From positions 1-19,886 of the forward strand of contig JAECRW010000011.1 of the NCBI GenBank assembly GCA_016294985.1: DNA of 19,886 nt. The letters are read 5' to 3'. Positions 8,454 through 14,492 of this stretch are shown one piece after another. Numbering within the stretch: the first letter of the stretch is position 1; each line of letters begins with the position of its first letter. Both the position numbers and the translations under genes were made by a program. The notes beneath the pieces are model-generated. The model did no database searches. It was given only the letters and a program-made list of their open reading frames with translations, and was not told where the DNA came from. The stretch comes from Candidatus Sifarchaeum marinoarchaea. Its GTDB lineage: Archaea; Asgardarchaeota; Sifarchaeia; Borrarchaeales; Borrarchaeaceae.

Positions 8454-9626
8454 ATGCGCGCAGTAGTCCTAGCTGCAGGAACTGGAACTCGAATGAGACC
8501 TTTAACATATGCAAAGCCAAAGCATATGTTAACAATTGCAGGAAAACCTGTCTTAGAGCATACTCTCGACTTTTTAAGAACCGCAAATATCCAAGACGTG
8601 TGTATAGTCGTTGGTTACTTGAGAGAAGTCGTTATGGATTATTTTGGTGATGGCGATCGATTTGATATGAATATAACGTACGCCCACCAAGAAAAACGCC
8701 TAGGTTTGGCACATGCCCTGAAATATGCGCAACCAAACCTTGAAAATGATAATTTTGTCATGTTACTTGGCGATGTGATGATAAGGTTAGACCTAAAAGA
8801 TATGATTGAACAACACCTGGCACATAATGCTGTCGCCACTATATGTTTAGCCACTGTAGAAGACCCCACGCCTTTTGGCGTAGTAAAAATGGATGAGAAT
8901 TTGAGAATAAGCAAGCTAATTGAAAAACCAAAACGACCCCCCTCGAATTACGTAATTACTGGACTTTATATCTTCGATAATGAGATATTTAATGCTATAG
9001 ATAAGATTACTCCATCGTGGCGTGGTGAATACGAAATCACTGATGCAATTCAATTGCTAGTTGAACAAGGAGGACCCGTTTATGGATATCCTGCGCTGAA
9101 ATATTGGAAAGATACTGGACGACCTACTGATCTCCTTGAAGCCAATAAAAAATTTCTCTCAGATTATCTAGGAAACTATATCGTCGGTGAAGTCCACAGA
9201 GGCTGCGAGATTGATGGAATAATTCGAGTTGAGAAAGGAAGTGTACTCCATACGGGGGTTAAAATTCATGGACCTGTCTCCATTGGTGAAGATTCCTTCG
9301 TCGGACCTAATTGTGAACTTGGGCCTTATGTCCAAGTTGGATCAAATGTACGACTTGTAGAAAATGTAACGTTAGCAAACACCATCATTATGAATAACAC
9401 ATTAGTATCAAATGATGCTGTGATCAAGGACAGTATTATTGGTGAAAACTGCCAAATCGGGCCAGATGTGATTGCCGAGGGGACAGATAATATTTTTGGA
9501 GTTGTAATAGCAGATCATTCTGTTGTAGGACCCAATATCACCTTCACTCCGGGCAATACGCTCGGTCCACATTCTACCATTCAGCCTCAACCTACGGTAA
9601 ACAAAAATCAAGAAGAAAGTGAATGA
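8454..9626 (+). CDS. Sugar-1-phosphate nucleotidylyltransferase, RmlA/GlmU-like, with beta-helix tail
   Basis: This is a second NDP-sugar synthase of 390 residues. VLAAGTGTRMRPLTYAKPKH (residues 5-24) is the NTP loop. GLAHAL, LLGDVMI and IEKPKRPPS are catalytic and sugar-site motifs, and GEYEITDAIQ plus YWKDTGRPTDLLEAN are typical of glucose-1-phosphate thymidylyl/uridylyltransferases of the long RmlA type. Hexapeptide repeats fill the C-terminal third (about 250-380), as in archaeal bifunctional enzymes that may also bind an acetyl donor; acetyltransferase activity is not established. ATG 8454 has GAGGG at 8441-8445. It lies 28 bp after the previous gene and 3 bp before the epimerase, so one operon is likely. 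Its probable product, a dTDP- or UDP-hexose, is a natural substrate for that epimerase. Confidence 0.88.
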   Translation: MRAVVLAAGTGTRMRPLTYAKPKHMLTIAGKPVLEHTLDFLRTANIQDVCIVVGYLREVVMDYFGDGDRFDMNITYAHQEKRLGLAHALKYAQPNLENDNFVMLLGDVMIRLDLKDMIEQHLAHNAVATICLATVEDPTPFGVVKMDENLRISKLIEKPKRPPSNYVITGLYIFDNEIFNAIDKITPSWRGEYEITDAIQLLVEQGGPVYGYPALKYWKDTGRPTDLLEANKKFLSDYLGNYIVGEVHRGCEIDGIIRVEKGSVLHTGVKIHGPVSIGEDSFVGPNCELGPYVQVGSNVRLVENVTLANTIIMNNTLVSNDAVIKDSIIGENCQIGPDVIAEGTDNIFGVVIADHSVVGPNITFTPGNTLGPHSTIQPQPTVNKNQEESE

Positions 9627-9629
9627 AAT

Positions 9630-10607
9630 TTGCTTGAGGAAAGACGCATACTTATCACTGGCGGAGCCGGATTTATCGGTTCACATCTTGCGGAGGAGCT
9701 AGTGGAACATAATAATATTGTAAAACTATACGACAACTTTAACGATTTTTATTTCAACAAGGAAGCAAATATTAAGTCCTTAAAAGAAAAAAAGAACTGC
9801 GAAATAATAAAAGGGGATATTCTTGATTTAGAAGCTCTTAATAGTGTTTTAAAAGATGATATCGAAATTGTTTTTCATATCGCCGCTCAACCTGGTGTAA
9901 GGGTTTCTGTTCAAGCCCCTTTTAAGACACACTCCACCAACGTCACTGGCACACTAAATATGTTGGTGGCAGTACAAAACTCAAATGTAGAAAAATTGAT
10001 CAATGCATCCTCTTCCTCAGTGTACGGTCCTCCAAAATATTTACCGATCGATGAAAACCACCCTACCGATCCAGTTTCACCTTATGGAGCTAGTAAACTG
10101 GCTGCGGAAAAATACTGCAAGTCGTTTTACCGCGTTTACGGAATCAATGTCTGTTCATTACGTTTTTTCACAGTATATGGACCCCGTCAGCGTCCTGATA
10201 TGGCAATTCATATTTTTACACAAAAAATTTTGAGAAATGAGCCACCAACTATATTTGGGGATGGAAATCAGACTCGTGACTTCACATTTATCAATGATAC
10301 CGTTTCGGGTGTTATAGCTTCTGCTGAAGCTAAGAATACTGCTGGAGAAGCCTTCAATCTCGGCAAAGGTGAAAGGTGCTCAGTTAATGATTTGATCTCT
10401 TTGTTGATAAAAACAACTGGAAACGCTGTAAAACCAATTTTTACAAAAGAAATGAAGGGAGATGTATCACACACTTGGGCAGATATCACTAAAGCAAAAA
10501 ACATTCTGGGATATAATCCCCAGATATCCATTGAGGCAGGACTCAAAAAATTTGTGGATTGGTATAGATCTACACCTCCAAACGAAATCCCTAAAGCATC
10601 TCCATAA
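9630..10607 (+). CDS. NDP-sugar epimerase (UDP-glucose/glucuronate 4-epimerase type, extended SDR)
   Basis: This NAD-dependent enzyme interconverts NDP-hexoses at C4. TGGAGFIGSH (residues 10-19) is the Rossmann NAD loop, SSSVYG (128-133) holds the catalytic Ser/Thr region, and YGASK (152-156) has the catalytic Tyr and Lys. RFFTVYGPRQRPDMA and FGDGNQTRDFTFIND are the C-terminal sugar-binding signatures. AAQPGVRVSV resembles the 'AAQAGVRYS' of UDP-glucuronate and UDP-GlcNAc 4-epimerases more than classical GalE, so the substrate may be a uronic acid or amino sugar. The 325-residue length is normal. TTG 9630 starts only 3 bp after the previous stop. It is cotranscribed with the nucleotidylyltransferases and probably supplies a galacto-configured sugar for the glycosyltransferases. 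Confidence 0.88.
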   Translation: MLEERRILITGGAGFIGSHLAEELVEHNNIVKLYDNFNDFYFNKEANIKSLKEKKNCEIIKGDILDLEALNSVLKDDIEIVFHIAAQPGVRVSVQAPFKTHSTNVTGTLNMLVAVQNSNVEKLINASSSSVYGPPKYLPIDENHPTDPVSPYGASKLAAEKYCKSFYRVYGINVCSLRFFTVYGPRQRPDMAIHIFTQKILRNEPPTIFGDGNQTRDFTFINDTVSGVIASAEAKNTAGEAFNLGKGERCSVNDLISLLIKTTGNAVKPIFTKEMKGDVSHTWADITKAKNILGYNPQISIEAGLKKFVDWYRSTPPNEIPKASP

Positions 10608-10660
10608 ATCAAAAATATATTTCTTTAATGGAATAGTTCACAAAACTTTTCATAGGGTGT

Positions 10661-12181
10661 ATGGGCGTGCTAACAAGAACTTCAGTAAGGCGAACTTTGT
10701 TGGCACCGCACATGCTGAATATCTATTTGCTCATAATAATTACTGCTATAGGAGCCATGTTGAGGCTCTATAAGTTAGGTTATACGAGTTTAGGAAACGA
10801 CGAAGTTGCATCTATTCTTGGTATACGCTTCTATAAGTTAGGCTATCCAAGCCCTGGGAACGATGATATTTCATCTCTCGTTGCTGCTAAGCCTGGGTCT
10901 TATAGAATACCCCACCCACCGCTATCATTTGTGATCCTTTGGTTATTTATAGAAACCCTTGGAACTAATGAGTTTACCGTGCGGCTTCCATCCTGTTTAT
11001 TCGGTATTGCAACAATCCCCCTAGTACATTTTTTTGGAAAACAACTATTCGGCGAAAAAGAAGGCTTGTTAGCATCCTTTATCATTTCTTTTTCTCCATG
11101 GTACATTAAATGGTCTCAAGAGGCCAGAATGTATACTGAATTAACGTTTTTTACCATATTAGCCCTGTATTTCTTTTATCAAGCGTCATACAAAGAAAGG
11201 GTCACGTCTTATGTACTTTCGGCTATATTTACTACATTGGCCTTCTATACGCATTATTCTGGTGTTCTTATCTTGGGAATAATCGTTTTTTGGTTGATCT
11301 CAAAGAATTTTTTTGACAATAAAAGAGGTAGTATCAATTATAAACACCTTGTGATTTTTTTTGGTGCGGTTTTTGCCCTTTGGCTACCCTTGTTTTTTAT
11401 TACTATTTCCCAAACAATATCATTTAAAATTGGGGAAAATAGACTTACATGGGGAGTGCCTATCGATGCCTATTTCATTAGGCTGTTTGGATCCGATATT
11501 GGGTTGGTTTTATCTGCATTTTCCATATTTGGAGCACTTTACTTGATTTTAAGCAGAGATAATGCAGGCTACTTATTAACAATCTATGCCTTAATTCCGC
11601 TGGTTACTTTCGCTGTGCTTACTTTCAGAATGAGTGTTGATACTCGATATGTTATTTTTACTTTGCCTGCATACACTTTATTAACAGCACATCTGTCAAT
11701 TGAAATCTTTAATAAAATTAGGAAAAGCGAAATTGAGAAATCCTTTCTCAGCATATTGTCAAAGAATCTGGATAAAAACAAAGTCTTAGCTTTCGGATTT
11801 TTATTTGGTATAGCTCTTAGTGTAAATAACCTGGTGACTCTTTATTATTACTACGGGTACAACGATCGTGCAGACTGGAAATCTGCATGCGCTTATGTTA
11901 AATCCATGATGAATCCAGAGGACCTCATTGCATCTACTGGTGATAAAGTTGTCTATTATTATTTGGGAAAAATCGATTTCAATCTATCTATCGAATTATT
12001 CGAACCGGGTGTTTTTGATGAGATAAAGAATTCTCACGAGCGAGTATGGCTGCTTATCAGAGGGAGGATGAAAGCTATAGATCCCGATAACGAATTCAAG
12101 AACTGGATAGCATCTCATTGCGAAATAATGATGGAAGCAAGCGGGATCACAGTCTATCTCTTCACTCCACAGAATAAATAA
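10661..12181 (+). CDS. GT39-like membrane glycosyltransferase, paralog C, with duplicated catalytic loop
   Basis: This 506-residue GT-C membrane enzyme is closely related to the one at 1538-2992 throughout: PSCLFGIATIP, WSQEARMYTELTFFTILALY and the soluble C-terminal domain are nearly identical. The N-terminal region is odd. The unit RLYKLGYTSLGNDEVAS (from residue 35) is repeated at once as RFYKLGYPSPGNDDISS (from residue 56). Paralog A has one copy (RFYKLG then FWVDEIAS). The acidic catalytic loop therefore occurs twice, once as DE and once as DD, before IPHPP. The tryptophan in the paralog's WVDE is replaced in both copies. I use ATG 10661; ATG 10712 is an in-frame alternative and keeps both copies. 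It follows the epimerase by 53 bp and probably uses a lipid-linked sugar made by the upstream cassette. Confidence 0.86.
   Translation: MGVLTRTSVRRTLLAPHMLNIYLLIIITAIGAMLRLYKLGYTSLGNDEVASILGIRFYKLGYPSPGNDDISSLVAAKPGSYRIPHPPLSFVILWLFIETLGTNEFTVRLPSCLFGIATIPLVHFFGKQLFGEKEGLLASFIISFSPWYIKWSQEARMYTELTFFTILALYFFYQASYKERVTSYVLSAIFTTLAFYTHYSGVLILGIIVFWLISKNFFDNKRGSINYKHLVIFFGAVFALWLPLFFITISQTISFKIGENRLTWGVPIDAYFIRLFGSDIGLVLSAFSIFGALYLILSRDNAGYLLTIYALIPLVTFAVLTFRMSVDTRYVIFTLPAYTLLTAHLSIEIFNKIRKSEIEKSFLSILSKNLDKNKVLAFGFLFGIALSVNNLVTLYYYYGYNDRADWKSACAYVKSMMNPEDLIASTGDKVVYYYLGKIDFNLSIELFEPGVFDEIKNSHERVWLLIRGRMKAIDPDNEFKNWIASHCEIMMEASGITVYLFTPQNK
10763..10888 (+). repeat. Tandem duplication of a 63-bp coding unit (2 copies)
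   Basis: Copies at 10763-10825 and 10826-10888 are in frame and abut exactly. By hand count they share 41 of 63 bases and 11 of 21 residues. Both encode R-[LF]-YKLGY-x-S-x-GND and then an acidic residue. The divergence shows the duplication is not recent. Confidence 0.85.
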
Positions 12182-12213
12182 ATGAGAAGTGATTTATCAT
12201 AAGCGAGTAAAAA

Positions 12214-12222
12214 CTTATAAAG
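12214..12222 (+). promoter_or_regulatory. TATA box for the DUF1616 gene
   Basis: CTTATAAAG lies 46 bases before the chosen ATG at 12268, which places transcription start around 12243-12248. The same nine bases occur before valS at 18926. Confidence 0.5.
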
Positions 12223-12267
12223 AAATAAATGAAACGAAACTAAATATCTCCATCTGTGGGTGGTTTA

Positions 12268-12897
12268 ATGGGCTTAAAGCATAAACGCACCTTCAAACCT
12301 GAAACAATTGATAAACTAGTTCTTGAAACGCTGAAAAAGAGCAAACCAAAACCAAAAACTGTCAAAGAACTAGCTACGCTTGTTAATAAGGAGCATGGTG
12401 TCCCTATCAAAAAGGTCTTAGATCGAATTGAAGAGTTAGAAATTGAAGGAAAAATTAACTTAAAACAAGCCGAAGGTAAAGGTGCAACTCCAGTTCCAGA
12501 TAGTATACTTGAATATATAACGAGTTTTAACGAATATTATACGTTAGAATTCTGGGTAGTCATAGGTCTTGTTGTAGCTACAATCCCTGCAGCGCTTTTT
12601 ATTCCTGCAGATCATCCACTGGTTGCAATTCGCTGGGTTTTAGGAATTATCTTTGTCCTTTTTCTGAGCGGCTATGCGCTAACTAGTGCATTATTCCCAA
12701 CAGGCGATGAAATTGATGGCATCGAGAAGATTGCCCTCAGTTTTGGTTTGAGTTTGGCTGTTGCCGTCTTTGACGGATTGGCACTGAATTTTCTCTGGGA
12801 AATTCGATTAGTTCCACTGCTAGTAACGCTTTCCATTTTTACATTGGTTATGTGGGTTCTATACCTCTTCAGAAAATTAGGAAAGTTCCCAATTTAA
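12268..12897 (+). CDS. Winged-helix/DUF1616 membrane protein
   Basis: The protein has about 209 residues in two parts. The first 75 residues are basic and helical and look like a winged helix-turn-helix (TIDKLVLETLKKS, then a VKELATLVNKEHGV helix pair and an EGKINL wing). The rest is a DUF1616 domain with four hydrophobic helices. The stretch LSGYALTSALFP followed by IDGIEKIALSFGLSLAV is the recognisable DUF1616 signature. DUF1616 has no defined biochemical role, but it often occurs among archaeal surface-glycan genes, as here. ATG 12268 has GGTGG at 12259-12263; GTG 12256 is an alternative adding four residues. A cytoplasmic DNA- or protein-binding head on a membrane anchor suggests sensing or regulation, by inference only. 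Confidence 0.8.
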   Translation: MGLKHKRTFKPETIDKLVLETLKKSKPKPKTVKELATLVNKEHGVPIKKVLDRIEELEIEGKINLKQAEGKGATPVPDSILEYITSFNEYYTLEFWVVIGLVVATIPAALFIPADHPLVAIRWVLGIIFVLFLSGYALTSALFPTGDEIDGIEKIALSFGLSLAVAVFDGLALNFLWEIRLVPLLVTLSIFTLVMWVLYLFRKLGKFPI

Positions 12898-12944
12898 CTT
12901 CCTCTTCCTGAGTACGAACGTTTATTCAGAGTAGTTCAGATCGA

Positions 12945-12954
12945 TTTTTTTATA
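12945..12954 (+). promoter_or_regulatory. T-tract/TATA-like element between DUF1616 gene and moaE
   Basis: TTTTTTTATA may end the DUF1616 transcript, serve as a TATA element for moaE (start at 13049), or both. The sequence cannot separate the two roles. Confidence 0.3.
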
Positions 12955-13048
12955 CCATGCCGTAAACATATTTTCTAAAAGACATGATGTTCTAAAAGAT
13001 TAGTAATAAACAAAGAAAGGCAGAATCAAACTAAGTGAGGCGTGTCAC

Positions 13049-13474
13049 TTGCATAAAGGTGGAGTGCATAAAAAGGGCGAAATTACCCTTGACCAAATTA
13101 TAAATGAGATTAAGAAAAATCCTGAAATCTACAAGTCAGGAGGACTTGCGTGTTTTATTGGAATTGTCAGAGGGATCGATGAGACAGGGGATAAAGTCAC
13201 AAAATTAGCATTTGAAACCTATGAGGACAAAGCAAACGAAGCGCTACAAACAATTTGTGATGAATTGATAGAACGAGATGGAATTATAGACGTTCATATT
13301 CACCATATTATTGACGAGTTGGATGTTTCCGAAGATATCGTTTATGTTGTAGTCGCTGGAGGTCATAGATTAGATCTTTGGCCAACATTACGCGATGCCG
13401 TTGAACGATTCAAAGAGGAGGCACCTATTTGGAAAAAAGAATTTACTATTTCAGGAAATCAATGGATTCATTAA
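13049..13474 (+). CDS. moaE: Molybdopterin synthase catalytic subunit MoaE
   Basis: MoaE is the large subunit of molybdopterin synthase, which inserts sulfur from the MoaD thiocarboxylate into precursor Z. LACFIGIVRG matches the conserved 'GAxxxFxGxVR' strand, ETYEDKANEAL the family 'YEAYxxMA', VVVAGGHR the HR motif, and PIWKKEF the active-site lysine region. The first 30 residues (an HKGG-rich start and ITLDQIINEIKK) replace the shorter bacterial N-terminus. TTG 13049 is preceded by GAGG at 13037-13040; GTG 13064 is possible but poorly spaced from an SD. No moaD, moaA, moaC or molybdoenzyme gene is visible nearby, so partners must be elsewhere. Confidence 0.9.
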   Translation: MHKGGVHKKGEITLDQIINEIKKNPEIYKSGGLACFIGIVRGIDETGDKVTKLAFETYEDKANEALQTICDELIERDGIIDVHIHHIIDELDVSEDIVYVVVAGGHRLDLWPTLRDAVERFKEEAPIWKKEFTISGNQWIH

Positions 13475-13508
13475 AGATTTGAATCCTCACTTCTAAATCA
13501 AAGCAAAA

Positions 13509-13521
13509 AATTAAATAATCA
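13509..13521 (+). promoter_or_regulatory. Candidate promoter of the tRNA-Leu gene
   Basis: An A-run followed by TTAAATAATC gives a BRE/TATA-like element. Transcription would begin near 13543, leaving a leader of about 55 nt to be removed before the tRNA 5' end. No closer TATA element is visible. Confidence 0.35.
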
Positions 13522-13605
13522 GATATTCTTTTACGTTGTGTTATCCCATTGTCTAAAGCAGTTTGATTCTGCAGTCCACTATTGTGCGGGGGTCCATGCG
13601 GGGGT

Positions 13606-13634
13606 TGGTAGTGTATGATTGCATTACCACCCAT
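13606..13634 (+). other. tRNA intron 1 (position 8/9), 29 nt
   Basis: The intron hairpin is 9 bp (13607-13615 with 13620-13628, loop TGAT). The central helix pairs exon bases GGGG 13600-13603 with ACCC 13629-13632 (three G-C pairs plus one G-A mismatch). The 3-nt bulges are GTT (13604-13606) and ATG (13633-13635). Removal joins T8 to G9. Confidence 0.75.
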
Positions 13635-13657
13635 GGCCGAGCGGTCAAAGGCGATGG

Positions 13658-13686
13658 ACTTGAAAGCTTATCGCTTTCGGGTTGAA
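13658..13686 (+). other. tRNA intron 2 (position 30/31, inside the anticodon stem), 29 nt
   Basis: The BHB has central helix CGAT 13652-13655 with GTTG 13681-13684 (two wobbles), bulges GGA (13656-13658) and AAG (13685-13687), and an intron hairpin of 7 bp with one bulged T (13659-13666 with 13674-13680). Removal supplies G31 and completes the ATGGG/CCCAT stem. Confidence 0.8.
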
Positions 13687-13693
13687 GCTCAAG

Positions 13694-13720
13694 ATCGAAT
13701 AATAATAACGCCGATGAAAG
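13694..13720 (+). other. tRNA intron 3 (canonical position 37/38), 27 nt
   Basis: The central helix pairs CTCA 13688-13691 with TGAA 13715-13718 (three pairs and a C-A mismatch). Both bulges are AGA (13692-13694 and 13719-13721). The hairpin base is TCG/CGA (13695-13697 with 13712-13714). This is the standard archaeal intron site. Confidence 0.78.
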
Positions 13721-13734
13721 ACCCATTGACGTAG

Positions 13735-13765
13735 GGAAACACTAGACCTTCTAGGTTTCGCCGAG
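13735..13765 (+). other. tRNA intron 4 (variable arm), about 31 nt, boundaries approximate
   Basis: The variable region is 45 nt long unspliced, against about 14 in most tRNA-Leu. It contains a 9-bp hairpin (13736-13745 with 13751-13759, one bulged A). Cutting at symmetric AGG bulges (13733-13735, 13764-13766) leaves TGACGTAGGTCTTC, a normal arm. The central helix is weak in this register; a register 2 nt later (13737-13763) pairs better but gives an 18-nt arm. Confidence 0.55.
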
Positions 13766-13782
13766 GTCTTCGTGGGTTCGAA

Positions 13783-13812
13783 AAATCGATGAGGAAACCT
13801 CATCATCGAAAA
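13783..13812 (+). other. tRNA intron 5 (T-loop, position 59/60), 30 nt
   Basis: The T-stem GTGGG/CCCAC encloses central helix TTCG 13777-13780 with CGAA 13807-13810, bulges AAA(A) and AAT, and a hairpin GATGAGG/CCTCATC (13788-13794 with 13798-13804). Removal leaves the canonical 7-nt loop TTCGAAT. Because of the A-run, the cut can shift by a base without changing the product much. Confidence 0.82.
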
Positions 13813-13873
13813 TCCCACCCCCCGCACCATTAATAACTGTGAAATGTTCCTTGAAGTGTTCGTACAGTAGGGG

Positions 13874-13884
13874 TTTTCTTTTCT
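13874..13884 (+). terminator. T-rich tract downstream of the tRNA gene
   Basis: TTTTCTTTTCT occurs about 45 bases after the encoded CCA and is the first T-rich tract, a plausible archaeal terminator for the tRNA transcript. Confidence 0.4.
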
Positions 13885-13979
13885 GAAAAACAAATGATAT
13901 TAATTGCATATCAATTAGAGTAACTTATTGACAAAGATAATTGTTGACATATGGCTTATCACAAGATGGAGGTCTTTAA

Positions 13980-14468
13980 TTGAAGATTGGTGTAATAAGC
14001 GATACTCATGACAATTTGGACGCAATAAGGAGAGCTGTCAGTTATTTTGCTAAGAATACAGAAATAATTATCCATGCTGGAGATGTTATCGCACCTTTTT
14101 CTGCAAAGATATTCAGAGAGGCGAACATTCCTGTCTATGGAGTGTTAGGAAATAATGATGGAGAATTACTTACAATAGAGATCTTCAATAAACTTGGTGG
14201 GAAGGTAAAGCGTCAATTTAATACTTTGACAATGGATAATAGACGTATTGCAGTAATGCACGGGGAAATGGCAGAAGTTATTGAAGCGCTTATCCGATCG
14301 AAAATGTATGATATTGTGATCAGTGGGCATACTCACGATACAAGAATCGAGAAAAAAGATGGTGTGCTTCATGTGAATCCGGGGGAAAACTGTGGGTATC
14401 TTACTGGAAAATCAACAATTGCTATTATCGACACCGCCACTTTAACTGCAGAAATCATTGAGGTCTAA
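13980..14468 (+). CDS. YfcE/MJ0936-type metallophosphodiesterase
   Basis: This is a calcineurin-like phosphoesterase of 162 residues, the size of the MJ0936/YfcE family of two-metal phosphodiesterases. All metal motifs are present: SDTHDN (residues 7-12), HAGDV (32-36), LGNNDGE (56-62), MHGE (93-96) and SGHTHD (115-120). The natural substrate of the family is unsettled; relatives cleave model phosphodiesters such as bis-pNPP. TTG 13980 has a textbook GGAGGT at 13968-13973, 6 nt upstream, and the protein then starts MKIGVISDTHDN as relatives do. The methyltransferase gene follows 24 bp later, so the two are probably cotranscribed. Confidence 0.92.
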   Translation: MKIGVISDTHDNLDAIRRAVSYFAKNTEIIIHAGDVIAPFSAKIFREANIPVYGVLGNNDGELLTIEIFNKLGGKVKRQFNTLTMDNRRIAVMHGEMAEVIEALIRSKMYDIVISGHTHDTRIEKKDGVLHVNPGENCGYLTGKSTIAIIDTATLTAEIIEV

Positions 14469-14492
14469 ATAATCTATTGGTGATGTTGACTC

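Larger units (their letters stand above)
13598..13829 (+). tRNA. trnL-CAA: tRNA-Leu(CAA) interrupted by five introns
   Basis: The ends are clear: acceptor strands GCGGGGG (13598-13604) and CCCCCGC (13819-13825) pair fully, followed by A73 and an encoded CCA (13827-13829). A73 and the long variable arm indicate Leu. Exons are 13598-13605, 13635-13657, 13687-13693, 13721-13734, 13766-13782 and 13813-13829, totalling 86 nt. Joined, they give a D-stem GCC/GGC, an anticodon stem ATGGG/CCCAT with loop CTCAAGA (anticodon CAA), a variable arm GAC-GTAG-GTC, and a T-arm GTGGG-TTCGAAT-CCCAC. Every stem pairs only after removal of 27-31-nt blocks. Each block is flanked by a BHB-like motif, the substrate of archaeal splicing endonuclease. 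Four intron boundaries are well supported; the variable-arm one is approximate. The unspliced text seems to show a TGA anticodon (Ser), but that reading leaves the anticodon stem mismatched and conflicts with A73. Confidence 0.88.

Noticed and set aside
8323..8914. Minus-strand ORFs over the second nucleotidylyltransferase
   Set aside because: They are shadows of a clearly conserved coding frame on the plus strand.
13558..13572. GCAG/CTGC hairpin upstream of the tRNA
   Set aside because: Only 4 bp with a 7-nt loop; expected by chance and not tied to any feature.
13586..13593. First GCGGGGGT as the true tRNA 5' end
   Set aside because: Its downstream sequence does not form the intron 1 hairpin next to a 3-nt bulge, whereas the copy at 13598 does.
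13645..13680. tRNA-Ser(TGA) reading from the text GGACTTGAAA
   Set aside because: It leaves an A-C mismatch in the anticodon stem and conflicts with A73. The CAA reading with introns at 30/31 and 37/38 gives a fully paired stem and agrees with Leu.
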